From Verrucomicrobiales bacterium (GTDB taxonomy: Bacteria > Verrucomicrobiota > Verrucomicrobiia > Verrucomicrobiales > DEV007), in the NCBI GenBank assembly GCA_024638765.1, contig JAHEJT010000016.1, positions 1-55,124 of the forward strand: a stretch of DNA of 55,124 bases. Reading direction: 5' to 3'. Below are positions 1 to 9,094 of the stretch, in pieces; positions within the stretch are counted from its first letter, which is position 1; every line of letters begins with the position of its first letter. The notes beneath the pieces are model-generated. The model saw only the letters and a list, made by a program, of their open reading frames with translations, did no database searches and was not told the origin of the DNA. A program made the translations under genes and the position numbers.

Positions 1-655
1 CACGATCCGCTTCGCCCGAGAGAAGCACCAGGGATCGCCGCGGATAACGACGCGCGAGGTGCAAGGTGAGTTCTTTCCACCCTGAGACCTGCCAGTTCTT
101 GCGCGGACTGCCGCTGCCGGGGTGGATGGCGAGGGGCTTTTCGTTTTCCTCGCCGGCGTCGGGCCCGAGGAGTTCCGCTGCCCGCGCGCGGGTCTCGGGT
201 GAAAATGGCAGATCCGGGGCGGGGTTCTCCAGGAAAAGCGCAAGCTGTTCCAGGGGCCTGGCGAGCTGCGCCGCGGCCGGAGCCCCTTGTTCATCAATGC
301 GGTGGGAGCACGTGACCAGGGATTCGACGCCGCTCCTTTCGAGGTTCGCCTTGAAGAATCCATCCGGGTCGTAGAGATAGGAGACCACGAGATTGAATCC
401 CGAAAAATAGTGCACCAAGTCCGGATCGAGGACGCCGGAAGGATTAAAATAGTTCGCCATCCCGGCGTATTCGATCGAGCGCACGTTGTCGGCGATCCCC
501 GCTTCTTTGGCCAGCGACGCGATCGCGGGGTATCCGAGAATTTCGATCTCTGCGCCGGGGATTCCTTCGCGCAGCATCTGGATGGCGGGAAGGGTGAGGA
601 TAAAGTCGCCGATGGCTCCTCCCCGGATGACGAGGATGCGGGGGTTGGGGTTCAC
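1..655 (-). CDS. Glycosyltransferase family 9 (heptosyltransferase-like), C-terminus beyond the window edge
   Basis: The reverse strand reads open from a GTG at 655 to the window edge and gives about 218 residues. The N-terminus reads NPNPRILVIRGGAIGDFILT, the Rossmann start typical of GT9 ADP-heptose:LPS heptosyltransferases (ILxIRxxxxGDxxLxxP). Near the visible end the motif AIHPGSGSPRKNW matches the GT9 nucleotide-sugar loop that opens the second domain. GT9 enzymes add heptose or related sugars to lipopolysaccharide core at the inner membrane, so a Gram-negative envelope is implied. GTG is chosen because an in-frame TAA lies only 18 bases upstream and the first ATG is already past the glycine loop. 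No clear Shine-Dalgarno is visible. It may be the last gene of a minus-strand unit with miaB and the membrane protein at 822-1394. The acceptor sugar cannot be told. Confidence 0.85.
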   Translation of the reverse strand, partial: MNPNPRILVIRGGAIGDFILTLPAIQMLREGIPGAEIEILGYPAIASLAKEAGIADNVRSIEYAGMANYFNPSGVLDPDLVHYFSGFNLVVSYLYDPDGFFKANLERSGVESLVTCSHRIDEQGAPAAAQLARPLEQLALFLENPAPDLPFSPETRARAAELLGPDAGEENEKPLAIHPGSGSPRKNWQVSGWKELTLHLARRYPRRSLVLLSGEADR

Positions 656-663
656 TTCGTGAA

Positions 664-680
664 CAGTTATCAGTTATCAG
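664..680. repeat. AT-rich repeat tract, 17-mer CAGTTATCAGTTATCAG
   Basis: Just upstream of the GT9 start lies CAGTTATCAGTTATCAG, followed by related ATTAGTTAACAGGTATTT. The identical 17-mer occurs inverted at 28397-28413, and shorter relatives occur at 48778-48797 and about 43757-43797. All are intergenic, in otherwise GC-rich DNA. Function unknown. Confidence 0.7.
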
Positions 681-821
681 ATATTAGTTAACAGGTATTT
701 ACCCCCGCTACGCGGGGCTCAGGATTTTCGCTTCGCGAACTTGTGGAGCGCTGCCCCGCCGCTAGAGGTGCTCCCCCGCCGGTTAACCATTAACCGATAA
801 CTCGGCGCGCAGCGCCGCCCC

Positions 822-1394
822 TCAATAAAACGCGAAGGCGCAGATGAGAAGCGCCAGACCGTAGGCGGCTCCCGCGGAACAAGCGGCCTTCCAGCGCACG
901 GGGTTGGCGCTGATCCAGTCGACGCCGTCGCGCATCAGGTAAGGCATGCCCACCCAGAAAAGGCCTTTCAAGATACAGGCGTAAGCGAGAATCGGGAGCA
1001 AGATCCGGCTGGCTGGCTCCTCGAGAAAGGCCGCTTCCAGCACTGGGCAGGCGGCCAGCAGCAGAAAAACTCCGAGCGCGCGCACCGCGAGAAACTCGTC
1101 GGCCTGTGTGATCACCAGGAAGAACGCGACAGGTATCGCAAATTGAATCGTGCGCCGGATCGTAAAGAACTCGCCGAGGTCCATGTTACTGATAACCAGA
1201 AACGCCCAGACAGCATCGATCGCGAGGAGAATCACGCCCAGCTTACGATTCCGTGGGAACTTCTTGAGACGCTCGCGGACTCTTGATCCTGAAATGAGCG
1301 CGTAAGAATACGCTGCGAGGAGAAGCATTCCGAGCCCGATCCCCATGGTCTTGAGGCCGATGGTCTCGTAAAAATATTCGTAGATTGCAGACAT
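822..1394 (-). CDS. Hypothetical polytopic membrane protein
   Basis: The protein has 190 residues, with about five or six hydrophobic segments separated by short basic loops (for example RVRERLKKFPRNRK at about residues 38-51). I do not recognise a family or any catalytic motif. It begins 17 bases after the end of miaB on the same strand, so it is probably co-transcribed with miaB; the GT9 gene lies 166 bases further on. The tail WISANPVRWKAA followed by a last helix gives no functional hint. It is counted as real because the hydrophobic periodicity is consistent along its whole length and it is tightly packed behind miaB. Confidence 0.75.
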   Translation of the reverse strand: MSAIYEYFYETIGLKTMGIGLGMLLLAAYSYALISGSRVRERLKKFPRNRKLGVILLAIDAVWAFLVISNMDLGEFFTIRRTIQFAIPVAFFLVITQADEFLAVRALGVFLLLAACPVLEAAFLEEPASRILLPILAYACILKGLFWVGMPYLMRDGVDWISANPVRWKAACSAGAAYGLALLICAFAFY

Positions 1395-1411
1395 TTTCCG
1401 TCGTAGTGGCG

Positions 1412-2776
1412 CTAGCTCGCGCGGAGGGCCTCTCCGTAAAGCGTGAACCCGGTGGATTCTCTGATTTTGACGGGAATGAGTCGTCCGGCGTCGCGCGCGG
1501 CTTCTCCCTCGAAGATTACGATTTTATTTGTGCGGGTCCGGCCGCTCATGCGGCGCGCATTCGTTTTGCTCGGTCCCTCGCAAAGCACTTCGAGGGATTG
1601 GCCCACCAGATTCTGGTTCTTTGCAATTGCGATTTCGTTGACGAGCTTGAGGAGGTCCTGGTTGCGTTCTTCCTTCACTCGCTCAGGCACCTGATCATCC
1701 ATTTCGGCCGCTGGTGTATCGCGACGCTTCGAATACCGGAAGATGAATGCGTTCTCGAAGTCGACGAGGCGCACCGCCGCACGGGTCGCCTGGTAATCTT
1801 CCCCGGTCTCTCCCGGAAAGCCGACGATAATGTCCGTGGTGATGGCGATGCCCGGGCGCGCTTGGCGCATGCGTTCGCAGATGTCGGCGAACTTTTCGAT
1901 AGTATAGGGGCGGCGCATCCTCTTGAGCACGCGGTTGGAGCCGGATTGCAGCGGGAAATGGACGTGGTCGGCGAGTTTCGGCAGGTAAGTGAAGGCGTCA
2001 ATGAGATCCTGTCGATAACCGATGGGGTGAGGCGAAGTGAAACGGATGCGTTCAAGGCCGTCGATCCCGTGAATCGCTTCCAGCAGCTGGACAAATGGGC
2101 TCTTATTTCCGATGCGCGGGATTTCATTGCGGCCATAGAGGTTTACGATCTGCCCGAGCAGGGTGACCTCCCTGACCCCTTCTTCCACCAGGGCGCGCAC
2201 TTCCGCGACTACTTCTGCGATGGGACGGGCGCGCTCGGGACCCCGGGTGTAAGGGACGATACAAAAGCTGCACTTCATGTTGCAGCCCTGCATGATGGAA
2301 ACGAATTCAGTGGCGCGGTGTTTTTCGGGAAGATGGTCCCGGATCGTGTTCTGGGAGTCTTCTTCTGCATCGGTATCGACGACCGCAATCCGGAGATCGT
2401 CCATGCGGCGGCCCTCGCGCTTGCGCATGATCGTTTCGACGTGATCGACAACGCGATGGTATTTTTGTGTGCCCGCCACCAAGTCCACGTGCGGGGTTTC
2501 TGCAATAAGATCGGCGCCGCGGCTTTGCGCCATGCATCCGAGAAATCCGTAAACGATACGGGGATTCTGTTTTCGGTAATGGCCCAGCATCCCCATTTTC
2601 CCGAGCGCCTTTTGCTCCGCCTGATCGCGGACGCTGCAGGTATTGATGAGAATGACATCCGCCTCCCGCTCTTCACCCGTGACGGTATACCCTCGCTCCA
2701 GAAACATTCGGGCCACCTGCTCCGAGTCACGCTCGTTCATTTGGCAGCCATAGGTTTTGATATAGACTTTTGGCAT
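1412..2776 (-). CDS. miaB: tRNA-2-methylthio-N6-dimethylallyladenosine synthase
   Basis: This 454-residue radical-SAM methylthiotransferase converts i6A37 to ms2i6A37 in tRNAs that read UNN codons. The N-terminal UPF0004 domain carries the three cysteines of the auxiliary 4Fe-4S cluster (C11 in KTYGCQMNERD, C47 in INTCSVR, C81 in GFLGCMAQ). The radical-SAM cluster is CNMKCSFC at C165, C169 and C172, followed by VPYTRGPERAR. A C-terminal TRAM domain of about 65 residues is present. The length is normal for MiaB, and the YGCQMNE and PYTRGPE motifs favour MiaB over RimO or MtaB. It is divergent from the recombinase gene at 2869, with 92 bases between the starts, and leads a minus-strand unit with the membrane protein downstream. 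Confidence 0.97.
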   Translation of the reverse strand: MPKVYIKTYGCQMNERDSEQVARMFLERGYTVTGEEREADVILINTCSVRDQAEQKALGKMGMLGHYRKQNPRIVYGFLGCMAQSRGADLIAETPHVDLVAGTQKYHRVVDHVETIMRKREGRRMDDLRIAVVDTDAEEDSQNTIRDHLPEKHRATEFVSIMQGCNMKCSFCIVPYTRGPERARPIAEVVAEVRALVEEGVREVTLLGQIVNLYGRNEIPRIGNKSPFVQLLEAIHGIDGLERIRFTSPHPIGYRQDLIDAFTYLPKLADHVHFPLQSGSNRVLKRMRRPYTIEKFADICERMRQARPGIAITTDIIVGFPGETGEDYQATRAAVRLVDFENAFIFRYSKRRDTPAAEMDDQVPERVKEERNQDLLKLVNEIAIAKNQNLVGQSLEVLCEGPSKTNARRMSGRTRTNKIVIFEGEAARDAGRLIPVKIRESTGFTLYGEALRAS

Positions 2777-2868
2777 CTTCGCTGAGTTCGGGAAGGCAGC
2801 GGCAAAACTAAACAGCTTTTTCCCCTGTAAACAAGTGCGGTCGGTGGTAATTTACCAAATAAGGCCGG

Positions 2869-3759
2869 ATGCAGCGCGAGATTGATCAATTTATTCTCTA
2901 TTTGGCGACGGAACGGGGATTGTCGGAGAATTACCAGCACTCGACGCGCATGACGCTGGAACGATTCGGCAAGTGGGCCGCGGAGGATCGCGGTGAGCGC
3001 CGGCCCCGCGAGGTGCAACTGCAGGATCTCACAGCATACCTGGGCCGGGAACGCGCCCGGGGTCTTTCGGCCGCCAGCCTCCGCCTGGAAATAATCGCGC
3101 TCAAGATTTTCTTCCGGCATCTCCAGGCAAGGGGAGTCATCGAGGAGGATCCGGCCGAGTTTCTCACGTCTCCAAAAGTCGAACGCTATCTGCCGGATAC
3201 TTTGAACGAGCCTGAAGTCCGGAAGTTAATCGAGTCCATCCAGGGAAAGAAGCCGCTGGATCTCCGCGACCGCGCCATCATCGAATTGCTTTACGCCAGC
3301 GGGTTGCGCATTTCCGAGCTGGTGAACTCCCGCCTGGAAAATCTTGACCTCGAGGAAGGGGTGATTCGCGTGACCGGCAAAGGGAACAAGACGCGTCTGG
3401 TCCCGGTCGGGAAACAAGCCATCGAAGCCATGGAACGCTATCTGGAGCATGAGCGTCCGAAGCTGGTGAAGCCGCGCACCGGAAGCGAGGTCTTCTTATC
3501 CGTCCGTGGAGGGAAGCTGACCACTCAGCGCGCCTGGCAGATTTTGAGGGAACGGGCAGGCGCGGCCGGCATGGAGGAACAAATTCATCCGCACATGCTG
3601 CGCCACTCCTTTGCGACGCACCTGCTTTCAAACGGGGCCGATCTCCGCATTATTCAGGAAATGCTCGGGCACGCGGATATTTCGACCACGCAGATTTATA
3701 CTCATGTCGACGAGAAACGGTTGAAAAAAGTGCACCGCCGTTTCCACCCGAGAGCCTGA
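2869..3759 (+). CDS. xerD: Tyrosine recombinase XerC/XerD type
   Basis: The protein has 296 residues, the normal length for chromosome-dimer-resolving Xer recombinases. An N-terminal SAM-like core-binding domain (about 1-90) precedes the catalytic domain. All catalytic residues are visible: R147 in ASGLRISEL, K171 in TGKGNK, H242 and R245 in HMLRHSFATHLL, H268 in LGHADISTTQ, and the nucleophile Y277 in IYTHV. The start MQREIDQFILYLATERGLSENY resembles XerD more than XerC, but the two cannot be separated with certainty without the partner and dif site. It acts in the cytoplasm at dif with FtsK. Nothing suggests an integron or prophage integrase. Confidence 0.93.
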   Translation: MQREIDQFILYLATERGLSENYQHSTRMTLERFGKWAAEDRGERRPREVQLQDLTAYLGRERARGLSAASLRLEIIALKIFFRHLQARGVIEEDPAEFLTSPKVERYLPDTLNEPEVRKLIESIQGKKPLDLRDRAIIELLYASGLRISELVNSRLENLDLEEGVIRVTGKGNKTRLVPVGKQAIEAMERYLEHERPKLVKPRTGSEVFLSVRGGKLTTQRAWQILRERAGAAGMEEQIHPHMLRHSFATHLLSNGADLRIIQEMLGHADISTTQIYTHVDEKRLKKVHRRFHPRA

Positions 3760-3766
3760 CGGATAA

Positions 3767-4102
3767 TTACGACTCCGACTCACCGGCGCGCGTGGATTCA
3801 GTGAGCCACGATAGGTAAGGCGGGAAGCCGCGGGCGATTTCCAGGGCCACGATCTCGGGCACTTCGTAGGGATGGAGATCGCGGAGGGTCTCCTCGAGAT
3901 CAGGGTATTTGGCGGCGGTCGTCTTGATGAGGGCCAGCGCTTCCTGCTGGCGCTCGATCGTGCCTTTCCACCGGTAAATCGACTCGACGGTGAGGGAAAT
4001 ATTGACGCAGGCGGCCAGTTGCTTTTCGACGAGGGATGTGCCAATTTGACGCGCTGTCTCGGCGTCGGGAAAGGTGCTGAGGACGAGTAGATGGCTGCTC
4101 AT
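3767..4102 (-). CDS. cutA: CutA1 divalent-cation tolerance protein
   Basis: The protein has 111 residues, matching the CutA1 fold, a small trimeric ferredoxin-like protein. Family signatures are visible: an opening strand followed by A-x-x-I-G-x-x-L-V-E-x-x-L-A-A-C-V-N-I (about 16-35), then SIYRWKGTIE and HPYEVPEIVALEI. The physiological role is uncertain even in model bacteria; it was first linked to copper tolerance. It ends seven bases from the convergent recombinase gene and is divergent from the histidine kinase at 4168. The tail of about ten residues after the last strand (TRAGESES) is unremarkable. Confidence 0.93.
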   Translation of the reverse strand: MSSHLLVLSTFPDAETARQIGTSLVEKQLAACVNISLTVESIYRWKGTIERQQEALALIKTTAAKYPDLEETLRDLHPYEVPEIVALEIARGFPPYLSWLTESTRAGESES

Positions 4103-4167
4103 GAGGCGATTCTAAGGCTTCGCGGGCGGCGTCGGAAACGCAATTTCCCCGCCGGGCGGGAAATAGG

Positions 4168-5427
4168 ATGAAGACGGGTTTTCTCCAGAAGCTGATCGAG
4201 CGGCTCGACCGGGTCGAGCCCGAGGAAGTGCAGAATTACTTGCTGCGGCTGCTCCAGGAGAAGGGCTTCCTGGAGCGGGTATTCGATGCGCTCCAGGAGG
4301 GAGTGGTGGTGCTCGATCCGGGCGGGACGATCACCTACGTCAATCGGGCGGCCTGCCGGCTCTTTGGATTGAGCCAGGAGGAAGCTCTCGGCGAAGAGGT
4401 GGGCGTAAAGATCCGCGGGCTGGAGTGGGATGCGCTGGCGCGGGCGGACCGGACCGTCAGCCGGGACCTGGAGGTTTTCTATCCGGAGAACCGATACCTG
4501 AATTTTTACCTGGCGCCCATCGAAGGTGAGGAGGGGGGGGAGCAGGAAGTTCTCGGGTACGTGATGATCGTGCGGGATCTGACGCGCGATCGGAGACTGA
4601 CTGAGGAGCGCATAGAATCCGAGCGACTCACGGCGCTGACGATGCTGGCGGCCGGTGTCGCGCACGAGATCGGCAATCCATTGAACTCTCTGAATATTCA
4701 TTTGCAGCTGGCGCGGCGCAAGATGGCGAAGCTGCCTGCCGAGGCGCGGGAAGCGATTGATGAGTTGCTGGACACCTCCCTGAGTGAAATCAAGCGATTG
4801 GATTTCATAGTTTCGCAATTTCTTGGAGCGATCCGGCCGCACGAGCCGCACCTGGAATTGACGGATGTGAACGCGTTGATCGAAGAGTCGCTGGGATTTC
4901 TCGATGCCGAATTGAAAGACCGGCGGGTGCGCCTGGAGTTGGAGCTGGGAGCCGCCTTGCCGATGATGCCGTTGGATCGCGATCAGATGAAGCAGGCGAT
5001 TTACAACCTGGTGAAGAACGCCTCGCAGGCGATAGGGACCGAGGGCTCGCTGAAAATCAGCAGTTCACGCGATCAATACAACGTCTTGATGCGATTCGAG
5101 GATGACGGGTTGGGCATCAGCGCGGAGAACATGGGCAACTTGTTCCAACCGTATTTCACCACCAAGCGTTCGGGCACCGGCCTCGGATTATTGATTGTGC
5201 GGCGCATTGTCCGCGAGCACGGGGGTGAGTTGGAAGTGGAGAGCAGGGAAGGGCGGGGGACCGTTGTGACGATTTATCTGCCGACCGTGCAGAAGCAGAT
5301 GCGGTTTCTGCCGCCTGCGGGCGAGACTGACGCGGGCGCCGGGGCTGGAACCGGGCCGGGACAGGCGGTGGAGGAATTGCCGAAGCGGCCGCCCAAGAAG
5401 GCCAAGGGGAGGGTGGTTGAAAAGTAA
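4168..5427 (+). CDS. PAS-domain sensor histidine kinase, NtrB-like
   Basis: This 419-residue soluble kinase has no transmembrane segment. A short N-terminal helical segment is followed by a PAS domain (about 36-140; FDALQEGVVVLDPGGTITYV), a HisKA dimerisation domain with H166 in AAGVAHEIGNPLNSL, and a HATPase domain with the N-box N280/N284 (YNLVKNASQAIG), G1 DDGLGIS and G2 TGLGLLIVRRIVREHGG. The last 50 residues form a Gly/Pro/Lys-rich tail. It should autophosphorylate H166 and pass phosphate to the NtrC-type regulator that follows; the stop and next start share one base (TAATG), so translation is coupled. The signal would be cytoplasmic and bound by PAS; the ligand is unknown. Confidence 0.93.
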   Translation: MKTGFLQKLIERLDRVEPEEVQNYLLRLLQEKGFLERVFDALQEGVVVLDPGGTITYVNRAACRLFGLSQEEALGEEVGVKIRGLEWDALARADRTVSRDLEVFYPENRYLNFYLAPIEGEEGGEQEVLGYVMIVRDLTRDRRLTEERIESERLTALTMLAAGVAHEIGNPLNSLNIHLQLARRKMAKLPAEAREAIDELLDTSLSEIKRLDFIVSQFLGAIRPHEPHLELTDVNALIEESLGFLDAELKDRRVRLELELGAALPMMPLDRDQMKQAIYNLVKNASQAIGTEGSLKISSSRDQYNVLMRFEDDGLGISAENMGNLFQPYFTTKRSGTGLGLLIVRRIVREHGGELEVESREGRGTVVTIYLPTVQKQMRFLPPAGETDAGAGAGTGPGQAVEELPKRPPKKAKGRVVEK

Positions 5428-6860
5428 TGGACTCTGGACGCAGTGAAGCCCCGATGCAACCGGCAAAAAAAGAGACGACTTTGTTAATCGTGGACGACGA
5501 GAAGCACACCCGGGAAGGGCTGCGGATGTCGTTGGAGGATGAGTTCGACGTTTACGTAGCGGCGAATCGATCCGAAGCGAGAGAGGTGCTGCGCAGCGAG
5601 AGTGTGGAGGTGATGGTGACCGATCTGCGGCTTGGAGGTGAGGACGGGATGGAGTTGATTGAGGAAGCGCTCAAGAGTTCCAAGCCGCCGATTTGCATCA
5701 TGATGACGGCCTATGGATCTGTGGATACGGCGGTCGAAGCGATGAAGCGGGGCGCTTATCACTTTGTCACGAAACCGCTGAACCTCGATGAGCTGGAGAT
5801 CACCATCAAGCGGGCGCTGCGGAGCCGGCATCTCGAAACCGAGAACAAAGCGCTTAAGAAGCAGGTCGAAAAGCAGTACTCCACCGCGAGCATTCTCGGT
5901 AAGTCGGCGCAAATGGTCGAAGTCCTCGAGGCGGTCGAGCAGGTGGCGCCAACGCGGGCAACGGTATTGATTGAGGGGGAGAGCGGGACCGGGAAAGAGT
6001 TGGTGGCGCATGCGATCCATAACCTGAGCGGCCGACCCAAATCCAAGCTGGTTATCGTGCACTGTGCCGCTCTGTCCGAGCAGCTGCTGGAGAGCGAATT
6101 GTTTGGTCACGAGCGCGGCGCATTCACGGGCGCGACCGATAAGAGGATCGGAAGATTCGAGCAAGCGGACGGGGGAACGCTATTCCTGGACGAAGTGGGG
6201 GAGATCGATCCGGGGACGCAGGTCAAGTTGTTGCGCGCTCTCGGAGAGAGAACGATCGAGAGGGTCGGCGGGAATACTCCTATTGCGGTCGATGTGCGGG
6301 TGATCGCCGCAACGAATCGCAACCTGGAAGAATTAGTCGCGGAAGGAAAATTTCGTGAGGACCTGTTTTACCGGTTGCATGTCGTTAGAATCATGATGCC
6401 GCCTCTGAGGGCGAGAAAGGATGACGTGGTGTTGCTGGCGCAGGTGTTCTTGAAGGAGTTTGCCGAGGAGAATAGTAAGAAAGTGGACGCGATTTCCGAC
6501 GAGGCGATGCAGTGTCTACAGAATCACGATTGGCCGGGTAATGTGCGTGAGCTGCGCACCGCGATCGAGCACGGGGTGGTGATGTCCAACGGGTCCAAGA
6601 TTACGCCCCGGCATTTGCCGATGGGGGTGCGAGAGGGAGCGCGGAGAGAGCGAGGGCGTTCCGGTGGGGATGGGGGATTCTCCGAGGCCGGACCCGGCGA
6701 TCTGAACCTGCAGGAGGTGGAGGGCGCGTTGATGCGGCGCGCGCTGGAACTGACGGATTCCAACCGGACGGAGGCAGCCAAACTGCTCGGGATCAGCCGC
6801 CGCACCCTGCAAAGAAAGCTCAAAGAGCTCAAGGAGGGAGAAGAAACGGGGGGAGACTGA
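5427..6860 (+). CDS. Sigma-54-dependent response regulator, NtrC family
   Basis: This 477-residue activator has a receiver domain (acidic pair D23/D24, phosphoacceptor D66 in VTDLRLG, T94, K116), an AAA+ domain with Walker A GESGTGKE (184-191), an intact sigma-54-contacting GAFTGA loop (231-236) and Walker B GTLFLDEVGEI, and a C-terminal Fis-type helix-turn-helix (TEAAKLLGISRRTLQRKLKEL). The intact GAFTGA means it should remodel sigma-54 holoenzyme rather than act as a sigma-70 regulator. Its start overlaps the kinase stop. An alternative ATG lies at residue 10 (MQPAKKE), but the coupled start is preferred. Targets are unknown; one candidate sigma-54 site in this window is at 40088. Confidence 0.95.
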   Translation: MDSGRSEAPMQPAKKETTLLIVDDEKHTREGLRMSLEDEFDVYVAANRSEAREVLRSESVEVMVTDLRLGGEDGMELIEEALKSSKPPICIMMTAYGSVDTAVEAMKRGAYHFVTKPLNLDELEITIKRALRSRHLETENKALKKQVEKQYSTASILGKSAQMVEVLEAVEQVAPTRATVLIEGESGTGKELVAHAIHNLSGRPKSKLVIVHCAALSEQLLESELFGHERGAFTGATDKRIGRFEQADGGTLFLDEVGEIDPGTQVKLLRALGERTIERVGGNTPIAVDVRVIAATNRNLEELVAEGKFREDLFYRLHVVRIMMPPLRARKDDVVLLAQVFLKEFAEENSKKVDAISDEAMQCLQNHDWPGNVRELRTAIEHGVVMSNGSKITPRHLPMGVREGARRERGRSGGDGGFSEAGPGDLNLQEVEGALMRRALELTDSNRTEAAKLLGISRRTLQRKLKELKEGEETGGD

Positions 6861-6960
6861 GATAAAACGGAGGATTGATAAATAATCCGGAACTCTTGAT
6901 TAATTCGTGATTGTTCGCTAATCACAGCTTGGGCCTCGGGCTCAGGGCCCGAATTGATCA

Positions 6961-8772
6961 ATGGCAGAGAGCAGCGGATATTTTAATAGGGGCGGAGAGA
7001 CGGGCGCCGCGGTGAAGGTGCGCCGGGTGGGGTATTTTGTGATGCTCCTGTGGCTGACGATTTTCTACCTCTTTATCGATTTCCGGGGTCTATCGGTGCC
7101 CGAAGGAATGGACCAGGCGCAGATCGCCCGGGAGATCGCAAGGGGCAACGGGTTTGAGACCAAGACGATTCGGCCGCTCGCACTCTATCAAATCAACCGG
7201 GGCAAAGAATTAAAGGATGAGCTTGTGCCCCTGGCGGGGTTTCAAGATACCTATCACGCCCCGCTGAATCCCCTGTTGAATTCCCTCTTTCTGAAGATGT
7301 TTCAGTCCAAGTGGGAATTCGACCGCAACGCGAACATCTATTTTCTGGACCGGATCGTAGCGCTGGTCTCGACGCTGCTTTTTCTTTCTTCAATCGGCGT
7401 CTCCTACCTGCTCTTGGCGCGAATTTTCGATGCGCGCATCGCGGGTGTCGCCGCGTTGCTTATGCTCTTGTCTGAGTTTTTCTGGGATTACGCCCGGAGC
7501 GGGCTTCCTCAGATGCTGATGCTCTTTCTCTTCATGTTTGCATTGTATTTTCTATATCAAGCCCTGGAGAGCGCGCAGGCATCGAGATCACCGTTGTTAT
7601 GGCTGGGACTTTGCGGCGGATTCATGGGATTGCTCACCCTGACGCATTGGATGACGGTGTGGCTCTTTCTCGGGCTGGTGGTTTACGTGGCGTTTTCCTT
7701 CAGGCCACGGGGATTGACGGCATTCCTGGTGATCGGAGTGTTTGCAATCATTGTCCTGCCTTGGTTCATCCGAAACGTATCGGTATCGGGCAGCCCGCTG
7801 GGATCGGGGATTTACGGTCTTTACAACGGGTTGGCTGGCGGGACCGAAGGCGTGGTGATGCGAAACTTCGATCCGGAGAACGACCCTCTGCCAACCGACG
7901 GTATGCCCACCAAGTTGATCATAAGTTCCCTGCGGCAATTGGAAAAACTCCATCTGCTGCTTGGCGGTATCGTGGTGGCGCCCATGTTTTTTCTCAGTCT
8001 GCTGCATCCGTTTCGAAGGCCGGAAATTGCATCCTTCCGCTGGGCAGTATTTTTGATGTGGCTCCCCGCCGTTCTGGCTATGTCGATATTTGGCCTTACT
8101 TCGCTCTTCGGGCACGAGCGAGCGGTACTGGACTCCAACCAGTTGCATCTGCTGTTTGTTCCGCTGATGACGGGATACGGTCTCGCTTTCTTGTCCGTGT
8201 TATGGACGCGGCTCGGTCTCCCCGCGCATTACCCCATGGTCCGCAATGGCCATTTTATCCTTGTCATCATCTTGAGCGCGGCGCCCCTGCTGTTGACCAC
8301 GCCGCAAAGGATCTCGCGCGGGGTGCGCACCAAGGGGTTGCCCCACTGGCCGCCGTATATTCCCGCGGGTATCACACGGCTGGGTGATTGGACGGAGGAA
8401 AATGAAATTATCGTCAGCGATGTCCCGTGGGCGGTGGCCTGGTATGCCGATCGCATGTCGATGTGGCTGCCCTCGACCCAGGATCAGTTTGAGGATCTCG
8501 GCACTTATGGAAAGCAGCGCGGCACTCCCTTCGCAGGCGTGTTCCTGACTCCCATGACCACCAACGCGCGTCTGGGAACCCAGATCATGCGCGGTGAATA
8601 TGGCGAGTGGGCGCGCCTGATCCTTCGCGGAGAGATGTTCAAGTTCCAGGTCGATGTCATCGATCCGGATTTCGCGTTTCCCTTCGCCACCCCCATGCCG
8701 ACCAGCAACCAGTCGTTTTTCTACTCGGACAGCCGCCGCTGGCTCAAGAATCCGGAGGAAGCGGAGAACTAG
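6961..8772 (+). CDS. GT39-like polytopic membrane glycosyltransferase
   Basis: The protein has 603 residues. A first transmembrane helix (about 23-42) is followed by the acidic motif VPEGMDQAQIAREIARGNGF, which resembles the catalytic-loop region of the GT39/ArnT/PMT superfamily using lipid-linked sugar donors. About ten hydrophobic segments follow up to residue 460, and the last 140 residues form a soluble, probably periplasmic domain. The exact donor, acceptor and EC class are not visible. It follows the two-component pair by 100 bases, in a spacer containing a GC-rich palindromic stretch (CTCGGGCTCAGGGCCCG), so it may be a separate transcription unit. Confidence 0.75.
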   Translation: MAESSGYFNRGGETGAAVKVRRVGYFVMLLWLTIFYLFIDFRGLSVPEGMDQAQIAREIARGNGFETKTIRPLALYQINRGKELKDELVPLAGFQDTYHAPLNPLLNSLFLKMFQSKWEFDRNANIYFLDRIVALVSTLLFLSSIGVSYLLLARIFDARIAGVAALLMLLSEFFWDYARSGLPQMLMLFLFMFALYFLYQALESAQASRSPLLWLGLCGGFMGLLTLTHWMTVWLFLGLVVYVAFSFRPRGLTAFLVIGVFAIIVLPWFIRNVSVSGSPLGSGIYGLYNGLAGGTEGVVMRNFDPENDPLPTDGMPTKLIISSLRQLEKLHLLLGGIVVAPMFFLSLLHPFRRPEIASFRWAVFLMWLPAVLAMSIFGLTSLFGHERAVLDSNQLHLLFVPLMTGYGLAFLSVLWTRLGLPAHYPMVRNGHFILVIILSAAPLLLTTPQRISRGVRTKGLPHWPPYIPAGITRLGDWTEENEIIVSDVPWAVAWYADRMSMWLPSTQDQFEDLGTYGKQRGTPFAGVFLTPMTTNARLGTQIMRGEYGEWARLILRGEMFKFQVDVIDPDFAFPFATPMPTSNQSFFYSDSRRWLKNPEEAEN

Positions 8773-9094
8773 CCACAAAGCCAGGCGAAAACGAAGGCAG
8801 ACGGGACTGCCACGGCCGCGGCGCGGCTCGCCAATCGCCGGAGCGAAGCGGAAGGATAACGCAGAGCTCGCTGTAAGCGGGATAAAAGAGCCGCATTTCA
8901 CTTTCCTTGCGCTTCGAAGCAGTGCCTGATTTCCAAGCTTTCATAGAACACATCCGCGGCCAGTCGAGTTTTGGAACAAGCCCTGGAGTCGGCCGGGAAG
9001 AGCGATCTCTCGTTTTAACTCTTGAATTTGCGCGGGCCCGGCGGGACAAGTATGAATGCGCGCCCCCTTCGTGGCCGTGTTCATCCGCAGAAAT
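8773..9094. other. 322-base stretch without a convincing gene
   Basis: No open frame here resembles a protein. A short minus-strand frame of about 100 codons crosses it, but its arginine/serine/proline-rich composition is typical of antisense noise. The sequence ATAACGCAGAGCTCGCTGTAAGCGGGATAAAAG near 8857-8889 contains only a weak imperfect palindrome. The promoter for xseB-dxs is probably in this stretch, but I cannot point to good -35/-10 boxes. Confidence 0.4.

Noticed and set aside
1385-2785. 466-codon plus-strand frame opposite miaB
   Set aside because: It is the antisense of miaB, with no recognisable motif; miaB has all cluster cysteines and a normal length.
2869-3759. Prophage or integron integrase
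   Set aside because: Length and motifs fit the housekeeping Xer recombinase; no att repeats, phage genes or integron cassettes are nearby.
8744-9049. Possible minus-strand small gene in the xseB upstream gap
   Set aside because: Composition is that of antisense noise and no family or ribosome site is seen.
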